Of a DNA stretch of 64,000 nucleotides, positions 35,512 to 43,017 are shown piece after piece. Location: positions 4,402,001 through 4,466,000 of the forward strand of contig NZ_JAUSZX010000001.1 of NCBI RefSeq assembly GCF_030818015.1, given 5' to 3'. The notes beneath the pieces are model-generated. The model was not told the origin of the DNA. It saw nothing but the letters and a program-made list of their open reading frames with translations, and did no database searches. The stretch comes from Arthrobacter globiformis. GTDB lineage: Bacteria > Actinomycetota > Actinomycetes > Actinomycetales > Micrococcaceae. Position 1 is the first letter of the stretch, and every line of letters starts with the position of its first letter. The position numbers and the translations under genes are program-made.

Positions 35512-36584
35512 ATGACTATCGTTGCGCATTCCCGCCCGTTTGTCGTCGGCGTCGACACTCACGCCAAGAACCATGTCTACGCCGTCATCACCGGCATCAC
35601 TGGTGAGCTGATCGCCACCCGGGACTTCCCCACCACCGGGGCCGGCATCAACCGCGCAGTCGCCTGGGTCGCCCGCCACACCGGCGCTGACCTGGCGACC
35701 TTGTGGGTGATCGAGGGCGCTGCTTCCTACGGCGCACTGCTGGCCGGTGCCGTCGGCGCCGTCGGCTACCCGGTCGCCGAAGCCGCTCACATGGATGCCC
35801 GTCACCGTGCGGGCAAATCCGACCCGCTCGACGCGCACCGGATCGCCGCAGCCGTCCTGCCCCTGGAAGAGCAGCAGCTCCGCCAGCCACGGCTGGACGA
35901 AGGAGTCCGAGCGGCCCCTGCGGATTCTGGTCACCGCACGGGAATCCATGACCACCGAGCGTACCCGGGGCGTGAACGCGTTGACCGCCCTGCTCCGGGT
36001 CAACGACCTTGGCCTGGATGCGCGTAAACCCTTGACCGGAACCCAGATCGCCGAAGCCTCCCGCTGGCGGGCCCGGGAAGAACCGCTGGCCAAGTCCGTT
36101 GCCCGCTCCGAAGCAGTCCGGCTCGCCAAACACATCACCGAACTCGACGCGGACATCAAAACCAACAACGACCAAATCACCGGACTCGTCGAAATCAGCG
36201 AAGCCGCGCCCCTACTAAAGGAAACCGGGATCGGTCCCATCACGGCCGCCATCTGCCTGACCGTCTGGTCTCATCGGGGACGCGTCCATTCCGAGGCCGC
36301 CTTCGCGTCCCTGGCCGGAGCCAGCCCTATCCAGGCCTCGTCAGGGAACACCGTCCCACAGACTCAACCGCGGCGGTGACAGAACCTTGAACAAAGCCCT
36401 GCACCTGATCGCCCTAAGCCGGATGACCTTCGACCCCACCACCATCGACTACGTCCAGAAACGTCAAGCCGAAGGACGAACAAAAAAGGAGATCCGCCGG
36501 TGCGTGAAACGCTATCTCGCCCGACGGATCTACCGAATACTCAACGCCGCAGACCCAAGCCCCTCCCACGCTGGACAACCATAG
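35512..36584 (+). pseudogene. IS110-family recombinase (DEDD/Tnp_20), two frameshifts
   Basis: The N-terminal RuvC-like DEDD domain begins MTIVAHSRPFVVGVDTHAKN and includes GKSDPLDAHRIAAAVLPLEEQQL. The frame changes at a run of four C (35914-35917), continuing as LRILVTARESMTTERTRGVNALTALLRV and LKETGIGPITAAICLTVWSH, ASLAGASPIQASSGNTV, then changes again near 36352-36358 (GTCCCACAG), after which RLNRGGDRTLNKALHLIALSRM and KEIRRCVKRYLARRIYR complete the Tnp_20 domain. Each shift is one extra base, so the protein is not made as a whole unless these are assembly errors in C runs. Confidence 0.88.
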
Positions 36585-36589
36585 AAGGA

Positions 36590-36600
36590 TCCGTTCGCGC
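36590..36600. repeat. right part of hairpin repeat interrupted by IS110
   Basis: TCCGTTCGCGC completes the 3' arm of the hairpin that begins at 35153. TC is the presumed core shared with 35206-35207. Confidence 0.85.
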
Positions 36601-36681
36601 TGGAGGGTGTGTGTCAAACCTCACCCGCCATTTGGGCCAAATCGGTTGAAAAGCCTTCCCGCGCCTGTGCATCATAGAGTG

Positions 36682-36717
36682 AAGCCCGGTGGGAATACGC
36701 TTTCCAAGCACGGGCTT
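36682..36717. other. structured intergenic element
   Basis: AAGCCCG (36682-36688) pairs with CGGGCTT (36711-36717), and an inner TGGGAA/TTTCCA pair closes a five-base loop. It is the only structure seen in the 276-base gap between the IS and the small gene at 36868. It may be an attenuator or small RNA part; no T-run. Confidence 0.25.
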
Positions 36718-36867
36718 AGAAGTTCAAACACAACAAAATCCTGGTGGACGCAATGAGGCCAAACCGGTGAGCTCGTCGAGCTGCCTTAGGCCTCCGAGCG
36801 TTTTCTGGGGCGACCTGTTCCGCGGCATCGCATTGGCGCTATGCCCAGACACGAAAGCACTGAGAAA

Positions 36868-37056
36868 ATGACCTTTGAAACCGCCGAATCAATGACGATC
36901 AAGATCTGGGACCGTTCTGCGGTGAACCACACACTGGAGACGCTGGTGCACGATTTTTCCCGCCGGGCCAACGCACAGAAGAGCGACGTCGCCGTCACCC
37001 TCAGCGGCCCGAACACCTTCACGCTCAGCCTGAACACCGCGGGCGCAGCACTGTAG
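36868..37056 (+). CDS. small hypothetical protein
   Basis: A 62-residue protein beginning MTFETAESMTIKIWDRSAVNHTLE and ending VTLSGPNTFTLSLNTAGAAL: a helix-rich N-terminal half with a beta-like C-terminus, no Cys, no membrane segment. ATG 36841 would extend it by nine residues. Support: codon bias typical of the region and a family palindrome 18 bases after the stop. Function unknown. Confidence 0.5.
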   Translation: MTFETAESMTIKIWDRSAVNHTLETLVHDFSRRANAQKSDVAVTLSGPNTFTLSLNTAGAAL

Positions 37057-37073
37057 TCAGCACAAGCGTAAGA

Positions 37074-37104
37074 GGACGACGGCGGGACATTCCCGCCGTC
37101 GTCC
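37074..37104. repeat. GACGACGGCGGG palindrome, copy 6
   Basis: GGACGACGGCGGGA (37074-37087), three-base loop, perfect complement (37091-37104). Between convergent genes ending at 37056 and 37140; the flanks extend the pairing with G-U pairs. Confidence 0.9.
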
Positions 37105-37139
37105 CCTTGCGTTTCTAATCTGAATAGCAGGGCAGCGCG

Positions 37140-37637
37140 CTAGGCGCGGGAGTGCTCGGCCAGGAGGGCGTCGATCTGTCCGGCGGCCTCCTTCATGCCG
37201 TCCTCCATGCCCATCTCAATCATCTTGTTCATCTGCTCCTCGGACTCGAAAACGGACTGGACCGTCATCCGGGTGCGCCCGCCGATGTCCTCAAGCGTGA
37301 CGGTGGCGTGCGTGGTGCCCATGGCCTCCACGGGTGCGCCGTCGTCGTCCGCGAACCCGTCGTCAAACTCAAGGCGGTTGGGCGCCTGGATGTCGGTGAT
37401 GCGCCACCAGCCGCCGGCCTTCTCACCCTCCGGGCCGGTCATGTAATAGGAGGCCTCTCCGCCGGGGGTGAATTCGTACTGGCTGAACGTTGCCGGCCAG
37501 GTGGGCGGCCCCCACCAGCGCTCGAGCTGCCGCGGATCTTCCCAGATCTGCCAGACGCGCTTCACGTCGGCGTCGAACTCTGCCACGAGGATGAAGCTGA
37601 GCGCCTCGGGATTCTTGGTGGAACTGATAACCGTCAT
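37140..37637 (-). CDS. SRPBCC / AHSA1-like protein
   Basis: START-like lipid/ligand-binding fold of the activator-of-Hsp90-ATPase-1 (AHSA1) family, 165 residues. Conserved segments: EFDADVKRVWQIWEDPRQLERWWGP, GGWWRITDIQAPNRLEFDDGF and MTVQSVFESEEQMNKMIEMGMEDGMKE. ATG 37637 has AAGGG upstream. Located 13 bases after the ArsR gene; the pairing of AHSA1-like genes with an ArsR regulator is common in bacteria, though the ligand is generally unknown. Confidence 0.9.
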   Translation of the reverse strand: MTVISSTKNPEALSFILVAEFDADVKRVWQIWEDPRQLERWWGPPTWPATFSQYEFTPGGEASYYMTGPEGEKAGGWWRITDIQAPNRLEFDDGFADDDGAPVEAMGTTHATVTLEDIGGRTRMTVQSVFESEEQMNKMIEMGMEDGMKEAAGQIDALLAEHSRA

Positions 37638-37650
37638 TGCCGGACCCTTC

Positions 37651-37983
37651 CTATTCTTCAGCGAGGATGTCTGCCATCCGGGCGACGCGTTGCCGCCAGA
37701 TCGCCTCGTACTCGTCAAGCAGCCGGCGGGCTTTCTCCAGGCCATCATGGTTGCCCCGCACGATCTGCTCCCTTCCGCGCTTCTCCTTGGTGACCAGGGA
37801 GGCACGCTCCAACACCGCCACATGCTTTTGAACGGCGGCGAAACTCATGGCGTAGAGGGCAGCCAGGCCGGTCACCGAGTACTCGCCCACCGTCACCCGG
37901 CGCATAATGTCCCGCCGGGTGGTGTCCGCGAACGCCTGGAAGAGGCGGTCAAGTTCGGCATCGCTAAGCTGATCTACAACCAT
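37651..37983 (-). CDS. ArsR-family transcriptional regulator
   Basis: Winged-helix repressor of 110 residues: LFQAFADTTRRDIMRRVTVGEYSVTGLAALYAMSFAAVQKHVAVLERASLVTKEKRGREQIV covers the helix-turn-helix and wing. No metal-binding Cys are present, so it is of the non-metal ArsR type associated with SRPBCC partners. First gene of a two-gene operon with the AHSA1-like gene. Confidence 0.9.
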   Translation of the reverse strand: MVVDQLSDAELDRLFQAFADTTRRDIMRRVTVGEYSVTGLAALYAMSFAAVQKHVAVLERASLVTKEKRGREQIVRGNHDGLEKARRLLDEYEAIWRQRVARMADILAEE

Positions 37984-38062
37984 TTGGTTGTAGGATATGA
38001 CCGCAGGGGAAGGGTGTCAATGGCCAGAATTGGGCCAGCCCAGGCTTGCGAGCGCAGCAGGG

Positions 38063-38959
38063 TCAGTCAGCCGCGAGCGCCTCGGACAGTGCCGTTATGA
38101 ACGCGCTGACGAGTGCGGATTTTCTGCGACCCGGCATGGTCTGGATCTGGCCTTCCCTCTGGTCGAAGACAGCATGGTCAACCGGGATGAAAACCAGGCC
38201 CGAACGGGCGTCGGCGGGAACGGCGAACCGGCTGGCGAGTGTGACGCCGGCACCGATTCGGGCGAACTCCAAGACGGACGCCAACGGGTCCGCTTCGAGG
38301 ACTATTTCCGCCGTCAGCCCTTCACGCTGCAAAGCAATGTCGAACAGTTCCCGCTGGGTAATCCCCCGCCCCGCCAGCGCCAGCTTGTGCTGGCAGAGCT
38401 CTTCCAGCGAAATGCTGCTGCGTCCGGCCAGCGGGTGGCTTTCCGTCACGGCGGCGTGGGGCGGGGCCGGAACTGAGAATTCAACGGTGACGTCCCTCTC
38501 GGGCCCCAGGCTGAAGACTGCGCCAACATCAGCCCGCCCGTCGATGACCTGGCGGGTTGCCTCGGCAGATGGGACAACAGCCAGCTTGATGACAACGTCG
38601 CGGTAGTTGGTACTAATATGCGCCATGGCCCCTGCGACCCTGCCGCTCGCCAACCCCTCGGCACTTGCAATCTTTATAACCCTTTTTCTACCCGTCGCCG
38701 AATCCCGCAGTTCCTCCAGCAGGGCATCGCCTTCAACTTCGCTCCGGCGGGCATGGGCGAGAAGCAGCCGACCGGCCTCGGTCAGGACCATGCCACGGGG
38801 ATGACGGGCAAACAGCGGCACACTCACGGACGATTCGAGCTTGCTGATCTGACGGCTGATGGCGGACGCCGAGACGTGCAAGTTGCTGGCCGCTTCGGTA
38901 ATCGATCCAGTCCCCGCCACTTCCTTGAAATAGATCAAAGACGTCGGCAGCAAACGCAT
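38063..38959 (-). CDS. LysR-family regulator of the ACC-deaminase operon
   Basis: LysR-type regulator of 298 residues. Helix-turn-helix: FKEVAGTGSITEAASNLHVSASAISRQISKLESSVSVPLFARHPRGMVLTEAG (about 10-62); the rest is the periplasmic-binding-like inducer domain. It is divergent from the M20 hydrolase gene with 115 bases between, which hold a CGGTTT-N12-AAACCG inverted repeat. ACC deaminase operons elsewhere are often controlled by an Lrp-type regulator (AcdR); a LysR here is unusual. Inducer probably ACC or a conjugate (inference). Confidence 0.88.
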   Translation of the reverse strand: MRLLPTSLIYFKEVAGTGSITEAASNLHVSASAISRQISKLESSVSVPLFARHPRGMVLTEAGRLLLAHARRSEVEGDALLEELRDSATGRKRVIKIASAEGLASGRVAGAMAHISTNYRDVVIKLAVVPSAEATRQVIDGRADVGAVFSLGPERDVTVEFSVPAPPHAAVTESHPLAGRSSISLEELCQHKLALAGRGITQRELFDIALQREGLTAEIVLEADPLASVLEFARIGAGVTLASRFAVPADARSGLVFIPVDHAVFDQREGQIQTMPGRRKSALVSAFITALSEALAAD

Positions 38960-38971
38960 CGCGCCTCCTAT

Positions 38972-38995
38972 CGGTTTGCATTTAACTCAAAACCG
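38972..38995. promoter_or_regulatory. LysR-type operator in the ACC-operon control region
   Basis: CGGTTT and AAACCG separated by 12 bases, 13 bases before the LysR start and about 80 before the M20 gene. LysR regulators bind such interrupted palindromes in divergent promoters. A possible -10 (GATACT) lies downstream near 39007. Confidence 0.5.
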
Positions 38996-39074
38996 GTTGC
39001 TCAAACGATACTAGCCTGTGAATCAGGACACACCTAGGCTCGTCTCAAGCAATCATGAACAGAGGAGATGCCGC

Positions 39075-40490
39075 ATGAGTTCACGGTCCGGAATCCTTCG
39101 CAAGGCTGAGCGATACATCACCTCGGGGAGCTTCCCCCGCGACTTGGAGAAGGCGGTGTCCTACCGAACTGTAAGCGGAACCTCCGCGGGCCGGATTTCT
39201 TTGGATGCATACCTCACTCAGGTTCTGACACCCTCGCTGGAGGATCTCGGCTGCGACGTGCAGCGGTTCGATTGCTGGAACGGCAGCGACAATTCGTTCC
39301 TCATCGGGACCAGAACGGAAAATCCGGAGCTGCCGACTGTCCTCTGCTACGGGCACGCGGACGTCGTGGCGGGACAGGACGGCGACTGGGCTGCGGGCCG
39401 GAGCCCCTGGAAGCTGACCCTGGAAGGCGGCCGCTGGTACGGGCGCGGAACTGCGGACAACAAGGGCCAGCATCTGGTCAATCTCACCGCGCTTCACCTC
39501 GTCCTGGCCGAACAGGAAAGTCTTGGCTTCAATCTGAAGTTTCTTTTCGAATGCGGTGAGGAAATCGGGTCCCCTGCGCTGGCGGAGTTTGCCTCCGCCC
39601 ACCGGGACGAGCTGTCCGCCGACGTCTTCATTGCCTCTGACGGGCCCCGGCTGGACGCAGAGACGCCGACAATTTTCCTGGGCTCCCGCGGCAGCGCAGG
39701 CTTCGACCTGGTTGCCGACCTCAGGCCGGATTCATACCACTCGGGGAATTGGGGCGGGCTGCTGCGCAATCCTGCGACTACGCTGGCAGCAGCCATCGGC
39801 ACGCTCGTTGACGGTCACGGCCGGATTCAGATCGACGGATTGCTGCCCCCGGAGTTCCCCGCATCCGTTCGTGGTCGCCTTGCGGACATCGCCGTCGTTC
39901 CAGGCGCGGGCGACCCGAAGCCGGACGACGGGTGGGGTGAACCGAACCTGAGCCCCGCGGAGCGACTCTACGGATGGAACACCCTGGAGGTTCTCGCGAT
40001 AGCCGCCGCGGATGTGGACAATCCGATCAACGCCATACCGGGTTCGGCGCGCGCGGTACTGCAGCTGCGATTCGTCGCAGGGACGGATATCTCCAACTAT
40101 GAAGGTAGAATCCAGCGGCACTTGGAGGCCCGGGGACTGGGCATGGTTCGGGCGCGCGCCACAACCGTATTCCCTGCCAGCAGGCTGGACCCTGACAACC
40201 CCTGGGTGGAATGGGCCAGCAGCTCCATCCGGGAGACCACAGGGCAGGTGGCCGCCGTTCTACCGAATTTTGGCGGGTCCCTGCCCAACCACGTTTTCGA
40301 GGACATCCTTGGTCTACCCACGCTGTGGATCCCGCACTCATATCCGGGCTGCCTTCAGCACGCCCCCAATGAACACATGATCGAATCCATTGCCCACCAG
40401 GGGCTGCAGATCGCGTGCGGCCTGTTTTACGATCTCGGCCGGAGCCACGGCGGAACCACGCCCAGCCAAGCCGCCGCTGCCACTGCCTGA
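39075..40490 (+). CDS. M20-family metallohydrolase (N-acyl amino acid amidohydrolase / dipeptidase type)
   Basis: Dizinc peptidase/amidohydrolase of 471 residues. Metal ligands are recognisable: H in CYGHADVV, D in YGRGTADNKGQH, the catalytic EE pair in FECGEEIGSP, D in IASDGP and the late His in LQHAPNEH. An insertion lid domain lies about residues 200-330. The start ATG 39075 follows GAGGAG; ATG at 39018 lacks a site. Members cleave N-acyl, dipeptide or gamma-glutamyl-type amides. As first gene of an operon with an ACC deaminase it is proposed to release ACC from an amide conjugate such as malonyl- or gamma-glutamyl-ACC (inference, not proven). Confidence 0.85.
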   Translation: MSSRSGILRKAERYITSGSFPRDLEKAVSYRTVSGTSAGRISLDAYLTQVLTPSLEDLGCDVQRFDCWNGSDNSFLIGTRTENPELPTVLCYGHADVVAGQDGDWAAGRSPWKLTLEGGRWYGRGTADNKGQHLVNLTALHLVLAEQESLGFNLKFLFECGEEIGSPALAEFASAHRDELSADVFIASDGPRLDAETPTIFLGSRGSAGFDLVADLRPDSYHSGNWGGLLRNPATTLAAAIGTLVDGHGRIQIDGLLPPEFPASVRGRLADIAVVPGAGDPKPDDGWGEPNLSPAERLYGWNTLEVLAIAAADVDNPINAIPGSARAVLQLRFVAGTDISNYEGRIQRHLEARGLGMVRARATTVFPASRLDPDNPWVEWASSSIRETTGQVAAVLPNFGGSLPNHVFEDILGLPTLWIPHSYPGCLQHAPNEHMIESIAHQGLQIACGLFYDLGRSHGGTTPSQAAAATA

Positions 40491-40518
40491 GCCCATCCAT
40501 TCTCTTCGAGGAAGCCCC

Positions 40519-41847
40519 ATGAACAGCACATCCCTGACCGGGTCAGCTTCTCAGCCGCCCACGGCCGGCAGCGCCGGCACCAGCCCCGCAACCTCCCAAT
40601 CAAAGAAGGCCGCCATCCGCGGCATTGTGGCAGCAACGGTCGGCAACGCCCTCGAGTGGTTCGACATGGGCATTTACGCTCTGTTGGCCATCTATATCGG
40701 GAAGAACTTCTTCCCGGCTGCAAACCCTGCCGTGGAACTCATCCAAGCCTTCGCGGTTTTCGGAGTCTCGTATTTGATCCGTCCCATCGGCGGGCTGATC
40801 CTCGGATCCTACGCGGACCGGAAAGGACTGAAGAAAAGCCTGATGCTGACCATCCGTTTGATGGTCCTGGGCACTGCGCTGATCGCGTTCATGCCCGGAT
40901 ATGACCAGATCGGTTTGCTGGCGCCTCTCGGCATCATCCTGGCTCGTCTGATCCAGGGCTTCTCGGCCGGCGGGGAATTCGGTGCCGCCACATCCTTCCT
41001 GATCGCGCAGGACTCCAAGCGCAAAAGCTTTCTGGGGAGCTTCCAGTTCGCCAGCCAGGGCCTGGGGGCGCTCATGGCGGCAGTCTTCGTCGCTATACTG
41101 ACGGCCTTGCTGTCTGATGCCGACATGACTGCCTGGGGCTGGCGGATTCCCTTCGTCTTCGGTCTGCTCGTGGGCCCCGCGGGATACCTCATCCGCAAGC
41201 AGGTCGATGAAGCCCCCATCGTCCGCACTGCCGAAACGGTCAAGGATTCTCCGATCGTTGACGTCTTCAAGACGCAGAAGCTCGGCATGCTGATTGCCGC
41301 GGGTGCGCTGGCTATCTCCACAGCAATCAACTTCATCCTGCAGTACATGCCGACCTACGGCATCAAGCAACTTGGCCTGCACCCCTCTGCGTCCTTCAGC
41401 TGTCTGGTGATCACCGGTGTGATCCTGACCTTCGGCACTCCCTTGGTGGGCCACCTCGCGGACAAGTATGGGCGCCTGAAGATCATGGTGCCCTCCGTCA
41501 TCATCACGGGGCTTATGGTGATCCCGCTTTTCCTGTGGCTCATCGCCGGCAAGTCGTTGCTGGTTCTGGCAGCTACGATGACCATCCTCGGATGCTTAAA
41601 GGCCGCCTACTTCGGGGCCCTGCCGTCGCTCATGTCCGATGCCTTTGACGCGCGCTCCCGGACTACCGGCCTGTCCTTCAGCTACAACGCCTCGGTGGCG
41701 GCTTTCGGCGGCTTCACTCCCATGGTCGCCACCTACCTCATCGAAACCACTGGGCAAGCCATCGCACCCGGCTACTATCTGGCCGTGTTGGCCTGCCTAA
41801 GTCTGGCTGCCCTTGGGGCCGGGCTTAAGTGGCAGGGTATCCGATAA
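40519..41847 (+). CDS. MHS-family MFS transporter of the ACC operon
   Basis: Twelve-helix MHS symporter (442 residues): VGNALEWFDMGIYALLA in helix 1, GSYADRKGLKKSLML between helices 2 and 3, RLIQGFSAGGEFGAATSFL in helix 5 and GHLADKYGRLKIM further on. Related to ProP/KgtP-like carriers of zwitterions and dicarboxylates, both chemically fitting for ACC or malonyl-ACC. ATG 40519 has GAGGAAG upstream, and it follows the M20 gene by 28 bases. Probably the importer of the operon's substrate. Confidence 0.88.
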   Translation: MNSTSLTGSASQPPTAGSAGTSPATSQSKKAAIRGIVAATVGNALEWFDMGIYALLAIYIGKNFFPAANPAVELIQAFAVFGVSYLIRPIGGLILGSYADRKGLKKSLMLTIRLMVLGTALIAFMPGYDQIGLLAPLGIILARLIQGFSAGGEFGAATSFLIAQDSKRKSFLGSFQFASQGLGALMAAVFVAILTALLSDADMTAWGWRIPFVFGLLVGPAGYLIRKQVDEAPIVRTAETVKDSPIVDVFKTQKLGMLIAAGALAISTAINFILQYMPTYGIKQLGLHPSASFSCLVITGVILTFGTPLVGHLADKYGRLKIMVPSVIITGLMVIPLFLWLIAGKSLLVLAATMTILGCLKAAYFGALPSLMSDAFDARSRTTGLSFSYNASVAAFGGFTPMVATYLIETTGQAIAPGYYLAVLACLSLAALGAGLKWQGIR

Positions 41848-41958
41848 CCATTCCCGTCCGCGACCGGCCTCCCTCTACCTCCGGCCGTGACGCCAGGCGC
41901 TGTGTCCCCAACGGCCTGACGCCTGTCATCCACTACCAACTGCTACTGAAGGATTCCA

Positions 41959-42969
41959 ATGGCCATCACTGATTTTGAGCGTTACCCCCTCATGTTCGGA
42001 CCGAGCCCCGTCCATCCGCTGCCCCGCCTCACCGCCCACCTCGGTGGCGCCAAGATCTGGGCAAAGCGTGAAGACGTCAACAGCGGCCTCGCCTTCGGCG
42101 GCAACAAGACGCGCAAGCTGGAGTACATCGTGCCAGACGCCATCGCCCAGGGAGCGGACACGCTTGTATCGATCGGCGGCTACCAGTCAAACCACACAAG
42201 ACAAGTGGCGGCAGTGGCGGCAAAGCTGGGTTTGAAAGCACGACTGGTGCAGGAAAACTGGGTGGAGTGGCCGGACCCGCTTAGCGACCGGGTTGGAAAC
42301 ATCCTGCTTTCACGGCTGATGGGCGCGGACGTGCGGCTCGACGCAGCCGGTTTCGATATCGGCATCCGCAGCAGCTGGGAAAACGCCATAGAAGAAGTCA
42401 AAGCTGCCGGCGGAAAACCCTATGCCATTCCGGCAGGTGGCTCCGACCACCGCCTTGGTGGTCTGGGCTTCGCGAACTGGGCCGATGAGGTCCAGCAACA
42501 AGAACGCGAGCTCGGCGTCTTCTTTGACACCATCGTCGTCTGCACGGTCACTGGATCCACGCACGCAGGCATGATTGCCGGATTCGCCGGCCAGGACAAG
42601 CCCCGCCGCGTCATCGGCATCGATGCCTCGGCAACCTTGCAGAAGACTCGTGACCAGGTTGAACGCATTGCCCGGAGTACCGCCGAGCTTATTGGGCTGG
42701 AGCGCGACCTCCGCGACGACGAAATCAACGTCATGGAAGGCTGGGCCGGTGACCTGTACGGCATTCCCGTCGACTCGACCCTGGAAGCTATACGACTGGG
42801 CGCCTCGCTTGAAGCCATGATCACCGACCCCGTTTACGAGGGAAAATCCCTTGCCGGGCTCATTGATCTGGTGACGAACCGGGACATTCCTGCCAGCAGC
42901 AATGTCCTCTACGCCCACCTCGGCGGCCAGCTCGCCCTCAACGCCTACAGCGGGCTCTTCCGCTCTTAG
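41959..42969 (+). CDS. acdS: 1-aminocyclopropane-1-carboxylate (ACC) deaminase
   Basis: PLP enzyme cleaving ACC to 2-oxobutyrate and ammonia (336 residues, family length 338). The N-terminus [19 protein letters not shown] and the whole chain follow known AcdS proteins. Diagnostic residues are all present: PLP Lys K50 in [11 protein letters not shown]77, Y267 (DLYG), Y293-E294 in DPVYEGKS and L321 in YAHLGG. The last two separate true ACC deaminases from D-cysteine desulfhydrases (Ser/Thr there). One local deviation is H79 in YQSNHTRQ where AcdS usually has Gln. Start ATG 41959 with AAGGA. Third gene of the operon, followed 48 bases later by an E1-like enzyme. Confidence 0.88.
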   Translation: MAITDFERYPLMFGPSPVHPLPRLTAHLGGAKIWAKREDVNSGLAFGGNKTRKLEYIVPDAIAQGADTLVSIGGYQSNHTRQVAAVAAKLGLKARLVQENWVEWPDPLSDRVGNILLSRLMGADVRLDAAGFDIGIRSSWENAIEEVKAAGGKPYAIPAGGSDHRLGGLGFANWADEVQQQERELGVFFDTIVVCTVTGSTHAGMIAGFAGQDKPRRVIGIDASATLQKTRDQVERIARSTAELIGLERDLRDDEINVMEGWAGDLYGIPVDSTLEAIRLGASLEAMITDPVYEGKSLAGLIDLVTNRDIPASSNVLYAHLGGQLALNAYSGLFRS

Positions 42970-43017
42970 CCCCGCGATAACAGGGCCTGCTTTGGAGAAG
43001 TTGGGAAAGGAACCCAC

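Larger units (their letters stand above)
35206..36591 (+). mobile_element. IS110-family insertion sequence with decayed recombinase
   Basis: About 1,384 bases. Boundaries were read by comparing the interrupted hairpin with its intact copy: both ends show the dinucleotide TC (35206-35207 and 36590-36591), compatible with the shared core dinucleotide of IS110 insertions. No terminal inverted repeats or target duplication beyond TC are seen, as expected for the family. A long untranslated left end (35208-35511) precedes the recombinase, and the right end is only about six bases after the last frame. Confidence 0.88.

Noticed and set aside
35512..36584. Programmed frameshifting in the IS110 recombinase
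   Set aside because: IS110 recombinases are normally one frame, two shifts are needed and no slippery heptamer with downstream structure was seen; decay or assembly error is simpler.
36689..36871. Small plus-strand frame after the IS
   Set aside because: No ribosome site, unusual composition, and it overlaps a hairpin; the frame at 36868 is better supported.
41959..42969. D-cysteine desulfhydrase as the product
   Set aside because: E294 and L321, which distinguish ACC deaminase from desulfhydrase, are both kept.
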